Of a stretch of 20,471 nt of DNA, positions 1-8,972 are shown one piece after another; the first letter of the stretch is position 1, and each line of letters opens with the position of its first letter. Position numbers and translations under genes: made by a program. Origin of the DNA: Penium margaritaceum (Eukaryota > Streptophyta > Zygnematophyceae > Desmidiales > Peniaceae). The DNA is taken from contig SZWC01023356.1 in the NCBI GenBank assembly GCA_023375785.1, positions 12,984 through 33,454 of the forward strand, given 5' to 3'. Below the pieces are notes generated by a model. That model was not told the DNA's origin, did no database searches, and saw only the letters and a program-made list of their open reading frames with translations.

Positions 1-440
1 TGATGCCTACTTGTGCACACTACTACCCCCGTGGTGCCACATGGTACTTCCTCATATCGCCTCAGACTGATTGTTGTAGCACCACAGCTCACATGCCCTC
101 CTGTGCTCTGATACAAAGATAAAGCTAATTAGGGAATACCATGTAAAAGTGCCATGAGCTCTGGTTGTGAGGGACAGACAGTGAAGGCCAAATCTGGCTA
201 AATCTGGAAAGCATTCAGAACAAGGAGAAAGTGAATGAGCCTTATTGAGAGCTTACAAACTGGGGACTGGTGGCCCGTCTGCCAGGCCCCTTCATCCCCG
301 TCGCACCAAAAGGAATTGACAGGGATAGAGAACGTGAAACCCTACAAGAGAGGTCTCCCCAGGCATGGGAACATTCCTCCATATGCCCGGGTCTCAACTG
401 ACAAGAAAATATGCAATGTACCCAAAACACATACAGACTG
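1..440. other. No recognised gene; flank of tandem repeat array
   Basis: Both strands carry only short frames with no familiar motif. The stretch from about 386 (a CCGGGTCTCA-type core followed by a short spacer) looks like a partial monomer of the tandem repeat that follows. Nothing else is supported. Confidence 0.5.
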
Positions 441-1030
441 AACGGTGATGTACTAGCACCACTGGCAAGCCAAGCTAGGAAAATTTAGGCCTCTTGAGAC
501 GCCGGAGCATGTCACTGGATGTCCGGCTCTCAGCCACATGCAACCTACACATGTTTGACAACAGTCAACAAAGGCTCAACCAAGCGGTGCTGGATCTTCC
601 AAGGTACCGGTGTAAGCCACTGTGTACCCGGGTCTCAACCGTTGAGGGAATACACAACTTGTCACTGCCAATGTGTGTCTAAACATCATAGGATCTCTAA
701 GGGTACTGGCATAGACCACCAAGTGCCCGGGTCAACGGTGATATACCAGCACAACCGGCAAGCCAAGCTAGGTAAATTCAGGCCTCTTAAGACGTCGGAA
801 CATGTCACCGGATGTCCGGGTCTCAGCCACATGCAAACCACACATGTTCGACAACAGTCAACAAAGGCTCAACCAATCAGTGCTGGGTCTTCCAAGGTAC
901 CGGTACAAATCACTGTGTACCTGGATCTCAACTATTGAGGGAATACATAACCTGCCAGTGCCAGTATCTGTCTAATCGTCATATGATCTCTAGGGGCACT
1001 GCCGCAGACCACCAATTGCCCGGGTCTCAA
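441..1030 (+). repeat. Higher-order tandem repeat: two 293-bp units of three ~98-bp monomers
   Basis: Unit 1 starts at 441 and unit 2 at 734 with the same opening (AACGGTGAT). They stay collinear to about 1028, with scattered substitutions. Within each unit a core resembling CCGGGTCTCA recurs about every 92-102 bases, near 526, 626, 727, 819, 921 and 1019, so the 293-bp unit is itself made of three diverged monomers. An earlier core near 386 suggests a partial unit upstream. The short frames that cross it mirror the repeat and show no protein family. Related monomers lie in the opposite orientation near 11.73-11.97 kb. It could be minisatellite DNA or part of an unrecognised transposon. Confidence 0.8.
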
Positions 1031-1199
1031 CCACCGAGAAAACTCTACCAGTCATGCGTGTGTGAACGAGGCGGCTAGAATGCACCATACATAACCCAAA
1101 ACAAACAATGTAGTTGGTGGAGCATCATCGGAGCAAACAAATGAGCTCTAAAAAAAAAACTCTATCTACCACACAAAGAAGAAGAAAGCCCAAACACCA

Positions 1200-1408
1200 A
1201 CATCCACCTCCTCTACAAGTGGAGGCGAGACGTCGTCGGAAATCAAAACCATGGAAAACAACCAAGAATCTCATCAAGTGGCATGGCTATGACACTGTGC
1301 ACAACAGCTAGGAGCCCTATGACAACCTCCTAGACGTAAATCATTTGATTGACGACTACTGATTTTGTCACCGGCCTACGTCTGGAAACGTGCCAGGACA
1401 TCCCGGCT
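1200..1408 (+). pseudogene. Chromovirus D: C-terminal chromodomain tail of integrase (fragment)
   Basis: This is the last part of a Ty3/gypsy polyprotein, where a chromodomain normally helps target integration to chromatin. The Pro-rich lead-in (HPPPLQVE) matches the lead-in in elements A and C. It is followed by NLIKWHGYDTVHNS, a TAG stop at 1309-1311, then EPYDNLLDVNHLIDDY. In chromodomains the residue before EP is a conserved Trp, so TAG replaces TGG. The first half of the chromodomain is shortened relative to the other copies. The rest of the polyprotein is missing upstream, where the sequence is unrelated A-rich DNA. The PPT and LTR follow directly, which fixes orientation and identity. 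Confidence 0.75.
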
Positions 1409-1427
1409 AAGGGGGGGGGGGAGGGGG
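1409..1427 (+). promoter_or_regulatory. Polypurine tract of chromovirus D
   Basis: A run of purines dominated by G (ten G, A, five G) sits immediately before the TGTTATGTCC start of an LTR. This is the plus-strand DNA primer site expected in LTR retrotransposons. Elements A and C have the same arrangement. Confidence 0.8.
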
Positions 1428-1705
1428 TGTTATGTCCCAGACGTACATGAGTCCCTAAACCATGTGGGAATTTTTCTCAGTGTATTCGTGGCCCACCGAA
1501 TGTTGACCTCCAGATTTTTACGTCGTTCCACCAAGGGTGTTTTGGACAACTGCCCGAACCATCGGAACTCTGCTCCAGAAGATTTTGAGAACTTCAACCA
1601 CCTTCTAACATGATCAATAGAAGTATCACAAACTCTATTGATGTTTTGATATTGTTCAGTTGAGATCCTAATGGCGCTAGACTTGTATAAAGAAGTGCCT
1701 CAATA
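1428..1705 (+). repeat. 3' LTR of chromovirus D, first part (split by element A)
   Basis: It starts TGTTATGTCC right after the PPT and resembles the start of the C LTR (15412) and the reverse complement of the A LTRs. The copy stops at the text GTGCCTCAATA, exactly where element A begins. The missing continuation (ATATTCTTGAAGCCCC) is found at 8626 after the end of A. In the A LTR the corresponding sequence is uninterrupted, so 1428-1705 and 8624-8928 are two halves of one LTR of about 580 bases. Confidence 0.8.
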
Positions 1706-2257
1706 TGTTACGCTGGGCGGAAAGTTGGCGGTTCAGAGGGATGAGGTGGGGAAAAAAAGACAATTTGGCATTTCGGACAAATGGATAATTTGTATTCAGC
1801 AGGAAGTCTATTTTGATGGTCAGTGTTGAGTGAGTTGATTACATATATGAAATACCAAGAGTGATAATGAGACATATGTCGGGTCATCCATGCTTGAGCT
1901 GGGCGGCGCGTGCGACGTTGCGTCGTGAGTGGCTGATTCGGGAAGCTCGACCAAGAATTCAGGAGGATCTGAGAATGTTGAGGCGCTTCTCCATAAAACT
2001 CTAGCACTTTCAAGAAGTCAAACGAACGACATCAAAATATGAATGGAGTTCCTGATACTTCTGTTGACCATTCTGGATGGTGGTAGAAGTTCTAAGAATC
2101 TATTGGAATGGAACAGCGAAGGTCGGGGCAGTTGGCTAAAATGCCCTTGACCGGATGGCGTAAAAATCCTGCAGTTGATGCGTGGTGGGCTATGAGTGTA
2201 ATGACAGAAATGCCCACTTGCGGAGTCTGGGGACTCCTGCACATCAGGGATGGAACA
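1706..2257 (-). repeat. 3' LTR of chromovirus A
   Basis: The 552-bp repeat begins TGTTACGCTGGGCGG on the plus strand and ends GGATGGAACA at the PPT complement. It therefore has TG...CA ends in both senses. Segments of it recur at 7162-7320 and 8229-8623, which together form the other LTR of the same element. Confidence 0.85.
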
Positions 2258-2278
2258 CTTCCCCCCTCCCGTTTTAGT
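2258..2278 (-). promoter_or_regulatory. Polypurine tract of chromovirus A
   Basis: On the plus strand this is CTTCCCCCCTCCCGTTTTAG, so the minus strand has a purine tract directly before the 3' LTR. The sequence CTAAAA before the G run is shared with element C at 15395-15408. Confidence 0.8.
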
Positions 2279-2289
2279 CACAACGTCCC

Positions 2290-3620
2290 GTCGCACTAGC
2301 AGACGTAGGCAAGTAACAGAAAAAGTAACCTTTGATCAGATGATCAACATCTTGGAGGTTGTCGTAGGGCTCCTAGTTGTTGTGGGTAGCATCATAGCTG
2401 TACCACTTGACCAGATAGTTGGGGTTTTCTTCACGACGTTGATGTCCAAGGATATCTTCAATCACATACGCCGTATCTCCGTCCACTTGTACACGAGGTG
2501 GAGGTGCAATGACTTTGCGAAGAAAGCTCGTGCTGGGATCCCGGTAATGCTTGAGTTTGCTGATGTGGAAGACAGGGTGGATTGCCATTTTTTCAAGGAG
2601 GCGAAGGCAAGGAGGATGGGGGTTTGCATTCTCTCGATCTCAAATGGTCCCAACAATCAGGGTTTGAGCTTTGCGAAGTCCTGTCCTCAGAGCTTGATAT
2701 TATTTAGAGCTGAGGAGGTCACGATCGCCAGTGCTAAACATGCCATCAGTGTGATGTTGGTCCGTTGCACGCTTCATAACTGCTTGCATTTTTGCAAGGG
2801 TCTACCGTGTTTTCTCCCATATGCTTGCAAAGTCCTGACGATGGTTGTCAACCGCATGAAGTTTACTCTGACTTTGTAATGTAGCCAGTGTGGCAGGACT
2901 TTTGTTGTACACCATCTCAAAAGGTATTTTAACAGTTGCGATGGAAGTGACAGAGTTGTATTTGAGTTCAACGCTCGGCAGTTTTGCTCTTCAATCGGTG
3001 CTGTGTAGTTTACATAAAGTGTGGAGGAGTTGTTTGGATGTCTGATTGGTCTGTTCGGTTTTCCCGTCAGTCTTAGGATGGAATGCCATTGAAATCTGGA
3101 TCCGACTGCCATAACCAGTTATTAGTTTGCGCCAAAAACAGCGACTAAAACGGCCGTCCGTGTCACCGATGATGGTACGTGGCACTCCGTGCAGTCACAC
3201 AATTGAATCTAGAAATAGCAGTATTGTTCCTTCTACGGTGACGGTGGTGGTTGTCAAAATGACGTCCAACATATTTCAAAATATGTCCACCATGACAAGG
3301 ATGGCGTCATACCCCTGGGGTGTTGTGGGCAAATCCGTCACAAAGTCCATGTTGATGTCAGCCTACGGTTCCGTCGGAACGGGTAGGGGTTGAAGTAGAC
3401 TGGGTGGTCGCGTGTGATGGGATTTTTGTATCTGACAAGTGTTACACGATTTGCAGAAGGCCGCCATGTCGGTCTGCATTTTGTACCACCAGTAGAACTT
3501 TGTCAGTTTCTTTAGCGTCTTGTCCTCGCCGGAGTCTCCACCTGGACCAATGTCGTGGCATTTCTTCAATAGCATTCTTTTCAGCTCCTTGTTTGGAGGA
3601 ATGAAGACCTAGCAAATAAA
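2290..3620 (-). pseudogene. Chromovirus A integrase with chromodomain (broken)
   Basis: Integrase inserts the cDNA into host chromatin. Reading down from 3575, the zinc-binding region (CHDIGPGGDSGEDK ... CKSCNTCQIQK) keeps the CxxC pair, but the second His of the HHCC set is replaced (GGD where GGH is usual). The core keeps MDFVTDLP near 3350, GDTDGRF near 3175 and HPKTDGKTEQTN near 3050, the positions of the D, D and E of the catalytic triad. The chromodomain (2380-2500) has YVIEDILGHQRR and YLVKWYSYD. A TAG at about 2370 replaces the conserved Trp before EPYDNL. Further stops lie after the zinc finger, near the core, at 2991 and around 2700. It is not functional. Confidence 0.85.
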
Positions 3621-3639
3621 TCACCGTCGCCAGTGGGGG

Positions 3640-4437
3640 ACGTCAATCCAAAACTAGATTTTTTCATGCCCGCCAAACTCCTCGTAACCCTTCCCAAACA
3701 ACCTCATGAGGTATGATTCTCGTTCGACGAGTTGTGTTGTTCTTAGCCATCAAACGTGGTCGTTGAATTAATGCGTCTTCTTGATTTTTATTTGTAGGTC
3801 GATACCCAATGTTGTAGTCAGAATTGGACTCAAGGAACTCCATCCATCACGTTTGTCAATGATGGCTTGGTTGAGTATTCAGGTATTTTAGGGCGTGATG
3901 GTCCGAGCAGACAATAATTGCCAACACTCCAAGTAGCACCGCCATGATTTGAACACATGCACAACTGCGAGCATCTCCTTCTTGTGCATTGCATAGTTGA
4001 GTTCCAATCCACGTAGTTTTTCCAACATGTATGCAACCGGTTTTTCTTCAGTGTCGTCTTGTCAGAGAATGGTTCCTATGGTACAATCTGATGCATCGGT
4101 GGCCGTGATGTAGTCCACCATTGGATCCTCCAATCTTAGGACTCGTGCTGAGGTCCGAGCATTCCTTGAAAAGTTGAAAGCTTCTTGTTTGATTTCCATC
4201 CCATTCCACTCGGTGGTTTTTCATGTTTTTTGGGTGAGATCATTGAGAGGCACTGACACTTGGGCGTAGTCCTTTACGAATCAACGGTAGCAGTTGTAGA
4301 AGCTCTAAAACACCTGGAAGCTTCAAACATTTGTGGGCATTGGTCAATCAGCGTCCGCCTCCACCTTTTTTGGGTCCATGGTGATCCACATGCCGCTGAT
4401 GATGTGGCCCAAGAACTCAATCAAATGGCAACCGTTT
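3640..4437 (-). pseudogene. Chromovirus A RT connection and RNase H (broken)
   Basis: RNase H removes the RNA strand during reverse transcription. After the RT thumb (FLGHIISGMWITMDPKKVEA) the frame hits three stops in a short stretch (TGA, TGA, TAG) at the conserved SFQVF region. The RNase H start ATDASDCTIGT near 4100 carries the first catalytic Asp. MHKKEMLAVVHVFKSW, with the catalytic Glu, follows in another frame near 3970, showing a frameshift between them. The end of the domain degrades into several more stops before the integrase zinc region. Confidence 0.75.
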
Positions 4438-5110
4438 TCAAATTTCAAGAGATTTCAAAGAAACATGTCTTTGTAAAATCTCAAGATTTTTTTTTAGATG
4501 TCCATTGTGCTCCTCCAGGGTGCAGCTATAGACCAGGATGTCATCGGGATACACGACAACAAAATCGTCCAGGAACGGGAAGAAATGTAGTTTATCGCAT
4601 CCATGAATGTTGCGGGAGCACTTGTGAGTCCGAACACATACTCGTGAACTCAAATTGCTCGTACTTGGTGCAGAATGCTGTCTTCTTGATGCCCTTATGA
4701 GATATGTGTACCTGATTATAGCCACTGCGTAGATCGAGTTTGCTAAAAATTTGGGCCCCACGAAGTTGATAAACAAGTTAGTTTTCTCGTGGGAATGGTA
4801 GCGGTTCTTGATGGTGATGTTGTTCAACACTTGATAGTCCACAGACTTCCGCATCTCTCTGGTTTCCTTTTTAACAAAAAGTGCAGGTCCCGCATAGGGT
4901 GACGTCGAGGGTCTGATGAATCCGTGAAGGAGCATTTCATCCATTTGATTCTTGAGTTTGGTTACCTTGTGATCACTCATCTGATAGGTTCCCTTCACCG
5001 TCGGACTAATGCCCAACTTTAGGTCCATGTAATGGTTGATGTAACATTGCGTTGGTTACTCTCGGGGTAGCTCGTCAGGGAAAAACTCCTTTGAACTCTT
5101 TAAGTACAGA
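4438..5110 (-). pseudogene. Chromovirus A reverse transcriptase (broken)
   Basis: This RNA-dependent DNA polymerase is identified by HKVTKLKNQMDEMLLHGFIRPSTSPYAGPALFVKKE (fingers) from 4967 down, then VLNNITIKNRYH. The palm motif appears as FLDDFVVVYPDDILVYS near 4560, where Pro replaces the usual Leu of YLDD. Between about 4720 and 4570 the reading frame leaves and returns: [12 protein letters not shown] and APATFMDA are each in a different frame from the start. An open 196-codon frame therefore hides at least two frameshifts. Upstream DINHY-type text matches the same linker in element B. Not functional. Confidence 0.85.
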
Positions 5111-5334
5111 TGCGAACTTCTTGGGTGCAGAGGTCATGGATGTCGCTTAGATTGCTGCTTTTTCTCCCGCTTCCTCTGCCTCCATGTGGACTAGCAATGC
5201 TTAAGCTCCGGACTTTAGATGTTTCTTGGTCATATCTGGAGATATTGGTGTGCGTTTTGTGGTTGCAGCAGCTTCCTCTGGTACTTCCAAGTCCAGTGCC
5301 CCCGTAACCATTGATGTGTCATGGGTCACTTGAC

Positions 5335-5840
5335 CAGAGGCAGGTGTCACCTTCTTTCTTTGATAGTGACATGTACTGCTCCGCTGTTCCAGTCAACCTA
5401 CGGATTGTGTTGGTACTGGAAATCTTGATTTTGTGGTCGCTCATTCAACAAGTCCAATGAGCGACCACAAAGTCGACAGATCTGCAGTCACCCGTTGATG
5501 GTTTTTCCTTCAAACACTCCCAGTTCGATTTGCAAACCCAGCATCCAAACCATGTCATTGCTGACAGAAATGTGAGAATCTCCTCCATCTAGTAGTGTCA
5601 GTACCATTGTGTGACTTTAGCAATACCTCGGCTGTACTTGTTGCAGTATCACCGATTGGTTGTCCTCATATTCCTCCTCAAACTTTGCGATCTGAGGAAC
5701 ACTCATCTGCGGCAATGTGAGCCGCTCAGATGGGTGATCAGTCGGGGCTGATGTTTCCGAATGGATAGGAGCCTTGACTCCTGTCTTTTGTCGTTTCCCA
5801 ACTCCTTGCTTCTTTTCTTCGACTTCCTCCATTTATTAGC
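5335..5840 (-). pseudogene. Chromovirus A protease region (broken)
   Basis: This is the retropepsin that would mature the polyprotein. At 5589 down the minus strand gives LLDGGDSHISVSND, the counterpart of LLDGGASHNFVSND in element B. The Asp-Gly-Gly form of the active site occurs in both copies and is common in plant chromoviruses. Upstream, KFEEEYEDNQSVILQQVQP (from about 5700) aligns with the same stretch of B. A TAA lies between it and the active site, and a TGA at 5488-5490 ends the domain. The following linker contains the foldback at 5430-5471 and loses its frame. Confidence 0.75.
5430..5471. repeat. 16-bp perfect inverted repeat with 10-nt loop
   Basis: The left arm 5430-5445 (TTTGTGGTCGCTCATT) and right arm 5456-5471 are exact reverse complements around a 10-base loop. 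The right-arm sense corresponds to the conserved linker text SDHK(I) seen in element B (PLSDHKI). The left arm is the inverted copy of it, replacing what should be normal linker sequence. Confidence 0.9.
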
Positions 5841-7050
5841 TTGTTGTTACCACTTTTGGTAGTCGTGAGAGATATGCACCGGCTTTCGCAAGTCCTGTAG
5901 AGCCATTTATTGTGCTGATCGACAGCATTGACCTCCATCAGAGACAAGGTTTTCATCAACTACGACTTTCCTCTACCACGATAAGAATTGTGTCCTCGGG
6001 GTTGCCAGCCATTCGGTTCCTGAATCCAAGCATTGTAGTCAGCGTTATCAATGCGGTCAGCTGCTGCAATCATTTTCAAGAGGTCTTGGATGTAAGTAAT
6101 GGAAATTTCTTGCCAAATATCTTGCTTGAGGCCATTTTTGCAGTACAAATACAGTTAACTTGGGGCGAGGTCACTGGGTGTGATGATTTCGCGAGAACAT
6201 CGTGTGTACTCCACCACGCGAGACTCCTGATGCACTCGTTGGAGTCTGTATCGTTCATCAGACTTATGTTCAATTTCCTAAAACGAGCGAGTTCAGCTCG
6301 CATGAAGTATCTCCACGTTTTCTATGGTGTAAGTGATTTGTGCCATGTTAGAAATTTTATGCTCGAGTGTAGGCTGGCGGTCAATGATGTGAGAGCAGTC
6401 ACATGAGCCGTTGATCTAGTATAGCCGTTCTCCTGCTGCCGTTGGATGGCCTTTAGATCGGGCCACCAAGTGAAAGCCCTGCCATGCAAAAGCAAGGCCG
6501 CGAGGTCAATCTTCTTTTTTTTGTTGTTGACCCCAACAACAGAGATGTACACCTCTACACTCGTAAGTCACATATTGAACGTCGGTCCCTTGGAATTGGC
6601 GGGATCAAGCAGCTATGGATGTGCCAGTCGAATCTGGGGTTAAGTCTAGACTACCAAATTTCTCTTGGTGAGTACTGCTTCCCACGCACGAGATACTCGA
6701 AGCTTCTCCATTGTTGTGTTGAGCTGTTGGATAAGATGGGTGTTGAGGCTCTCGAATCTGGACAATGTCTCATACGGGTCTTTGCTGATTCACGCTTGTC
6801 AGCTGGTGCCTCCCATCGTGCAAGGTGTCAACCCAATGGGCTGCGGCGGAGGGTTTTCCAAGCCTGAGGGGTACGTCACTGGACTGACCATCGATTCCTT
6901 CAATGCTTCACTATTCAATGCAAAAGTTGTTGCTGCCGCCTGGTTGGCTTGGAGGGTGTCGTTTGCGTGATGCTGATCCGACGTTGCCAGAGTTGTCGTT
7001 GGGACCTACTGATCGTTGCTTAGTGCGCTCGCTTCACTCACAAGTGTCAT
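5841..7050 (-). pseudogene. Chromovirus A gag (broken)
   Basis: Gag forms the particle shell. A candidate start ATG is at 7048-7050, about 110 bases inside the primer site, giving MTLVSEASALSNDQ before an early TAG. Later recognisable pieces are RFESLNTHLIQQLNTTMEKLRVSRAWEA (about 6770-6690, helical), DLAALLLHGRAFTWWPDLKA (about 6515-6450, the core of the retrotransposon gag domain), YTRCSREIITPSDLAP (about 6210-6165) and RIDNADYNAWIQEPNGWQPRG (about 6055-5995). The last two align with the gag of element B. Pieces lie in different frames with many stops. No CCHC zinc knuckle is evident. Confidence 0.75.
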
Positions 7051-7147
7051 TGCAAAGTCTGAGATCTTATGAACGACGAAGATGTGTTGAGGATTTGTGT
7101 CAGATTGTCACCAGGTAATTAATGCATCGGTTGTCCAGCGTTGCTGC

Positions 7148-7161
7148 GATCTGATAGCAAG
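7148..7161 (-). promoter_or_regulatory. Primer binding site of chromovirus A (initiator-Met tRNA type)
   Basis: Directly inside the 5' LTR, two bases after its ACA end, the minus strand reads TGCTATCAGATC. The plant initiator-Met tRNA primer site is TGGTATCAGAGC, a 10 of 12 match. The position fixes the boundary of the LTR at 7162. Confidence 0.75.
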
Positions 7162-7320
7162 TGTTACGCTGAGCGGAACGTAGGTGTTTCACATGGATGA
7201 GGTACGAGACAAAAGACATTTCGGGTGCTTGGGACGAATGGATAACTTATACTAAGTGCTAAGTGAACTTTGGTGATAAGTGTTGAATGAATCGAGCACA
7301 TATACAATGCCGAGAGAAGT
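7162..7320 (-). repeat. 5' LTR of chromovirus A, part next to the primer site
   Basis: It starts TGTTACGCTGAGCGG on the plus strand and aligns with 1706-1865 of the other LTR at roughly 70% by eye. It breaks off at the point where the 902-bp inverted-repeat element begins. Confidence 0.8.
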
Positions 7321-8222
7321 GATGTTAGATGGAGATGGAGACCGGTCTCGATCTCCACGGTCTTGAATTTATCTCATCTTGCTGCCTTGTACCGCACTAT
7401 ACAAGACAATCTTGATTTGTCTCCCACGAGACGAGACGAGACTGAAACACAACATGTGTTGCACGAGATCAAGACAATATTTTTGTACCAAAGCAGTGTC
7501 TCGATTTTCTGGTGCAACCCCTGGCACATGTGCCAAGCAATTTGGAATCAATCGTGCAATGCATGGATGTGTCGGCACAAAACACGAGCAGATCCATTGT
7601 TCAGAAGCAGTCGTCGAGGGTCGAGATCAGCCAGTGCTAAGTTAACGTAGATGGTTTTTTGTGAACGAACAAATGAACTTACAAATATAACTCTAAGTTC
7701 ATTTCCTTAACATTCTCTACATTGCCGACAATAAAGAATAATGTTTTTTTTCATGTCCACCTAAGCTCACTCTACGTACTGAACACCCCCGGCTAGTCCT
7801 AAAGATTTTTCATGTGGAGGGGTCCATGCCTGGAAATGTCAGTGAAGGTGGTAGAGGAGTGACATGTAATCCTAACAAACTAGGATTTGAACGCTTAACT
7901 AGAGAGTTTGCTTAGAAACCAATGTACACTGCAATTGAAACTTTGCTCGTAGTCAGAATGAAGATGTCACGAAGTCTTTTTACAGTGACTTCACTTCTGG
8001 CAGCTCGCTTTGTCATTTAGCTCGTCACTTGCATGGCAGACAATTTGAGATGTTATTGGATTGAAGCAAGACTAACACAAGACCGTGACCAAAAAAGTAC
8101 AAATCCGTACTAGAACAAAGTGTTCTCATCCTCTGTACCCGGGACGAGACATCTCATACCGAACTGAAAAACCCAAAGGACTTCAAGTTTGAGACTTTTT
8201 GTCTCAATATCGATTTAACATC
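7321..8222. mobile_element. 902-bp non-autonomous element with imperfect terminal inverted repeats
   Basis: The stretch is absent from the other LTR of element A, so it is an insertion. The left end begins GATGTTAGATGG and the reverse complement of the right end begins GATGTTAAATCG. Both ends then carry a GAGAC...GTCTC hairpin: the perfect palindrome GAGACCGGTCTC at 7338-7349 and GAGACTTTTTGTCTC at 8191-8205. The left hairpin extends as a 26-base near-palindrome (7331-7356, one mismatched pair). Several further GAGAC/GTCTC copies lie near each end (about 7420-7442 and 8146-8156). No transposase or credible long ORF lies inside. Flanks GAGAGAAGT and CTAGAGTGA may be a decayed target duplication, but this is ambiguous. 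It behaves like a MITE-type DNA transposon of unknown superfamily. Confidence 0.6.
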
Positions 8223-8623
8223 CATAGCCTAGAGTGACAATGAGGCATATGCTGGGTCATTGATGCTTGAGCCGAGCGGTGTGTGCGAGGTCACATCGTG
8301 AGTGGCTGATTCGTGAAGCTCTTCAGAAAAGTCGGGGGGCTTTGAGAATATTGAGGCACTTCTTCATAAAAGTCTAGCGCTGTGGAGACCGAATGATATC
8401 CAAACATCGATAGGGTTTGTGAAACTTCTGTGGACCATTCTAGATGGTGGTTGAAGTTTTCACAAACTTCAAGAACGGAACACCGGAGTTCAGGACAATT
8501 GGCCAAAATGCCCTCGGCCTGATGCCATAAAAACCTGAAGTCGTTGAGCGGTGGGCCATGAATGTAAGGACAGAAATACCCACTCACGTAGTCTAGGGAC
8601 TTGTGTACGTCATGGACGTACCA
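8223..8623 (-). repeat. 5' LTR of chromovirus A, outer part
   Basis: From 8229 it continues the LTR where 7320 left off and aligns with 1855-2257. Shared blocks include TGAGTGGCTGATTCG and TTCTGTKGACCATTCT. It ends GTACCA at 8623; the minus-strand start is TGGTACGTCC, like the TGTTATGTCC and TGTTCCATCC starts of its relatives. Six bases (8223-8228) have no clear partner and may belong to the inserted element. Confidence 0.75.
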
Positions 8624-8928
8624 TGATATTCTTGAAGCCCCTTGACTTCTCGGCAGAGCTTCTCCAAGTAGCCGCTCATAGAGCAACCTCGCATGCGTCA
8701 CTGAGACGGAGCGCGGATGATCCAACATTTGCCTCATTCTCATTCTTGGCATTGTAAACATGTGGTTGACTCGCTTGAAACCTGTCATCAAAGAACAATT
8801 AATGCTTAATAAAAGTTATTCATTTGAGCCAAATCCTCAAATTGTCTTTTGTCCGCACCTCATCCCTATGAACCATCTACATCCTGCTCGGGAAAACATG
8901 AACCACCAGCGTTCCGCTTGGTGTACCA
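8624..8928 (+). repeat. 3' LTR of chromovirus D, second part
   Basis: After the end of element A the plus-strand LTR resumes (ATTCTTGAAGCCCCTTGA), matching TTCTCAAAGCCCCTTGA of the C LTR at 15692-15708. It runs to GTTCCGCTTGGTGTACCA at 8928, the counterpart of the TTCCGCCCAGCGTAACA end of the A LTR. Together with 1428-1705 it makes one full LTR. Confidence 0.75.
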
Positions 8929-8972
8929 TATTGTTACAAGGTTGGGGAAAATGGGTTTTTTTTGGGTTGGGA

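Larger units (their letters stand above)
1706..8623 (-). mobile_element. Chromovirus A: complete but decayed Ty3/gypsy element, nested in the D LTR
   Basis: Reading the minus strand from 8623 to 1706, the order is 5' LTR (interrupted), tRNA primer site, gag, protease, RT, RNase H, integrase with chromodomain, PPT, 3' LTR. This is the chromovirus order. It lies inside the plus-strand LTR of D. Flanking 5-mers are CAATA (1701-1705) and TGATA (8624-8628), compatible with a decayed 5-bp target duplication. Every domain has stops or frameshifts, so it cannot encode a working polyprotein. By eye the two LTRs agree at only about 70%, so the insertion is old. Total length is about 6.9 kb, or about 6.0 kb without the inner 902-bp insert. 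Confidence 0.85.

Noticed and set aside
1365..1613. 82-codon plus-strand ORF crossing the PPT.
   Set aside because: It spans the PPT and the start of the D LTR and is explained as non-coding LTR sequence.
2250..2879. 209-codon plus-strand ORF.
   Set aside because: It lies antisense to the integrase/chromodomain of element A, which has clear family motifs. The plus frame has none.
5580..5600. Unusual Asp-Gly-Gly protease active site in element A (and at 10140-10155 in B).
   Set aside because: The Asp-Gly-Gly form is common in plant chromoviruses, and both copies share it, so it is a family trait and not damage.
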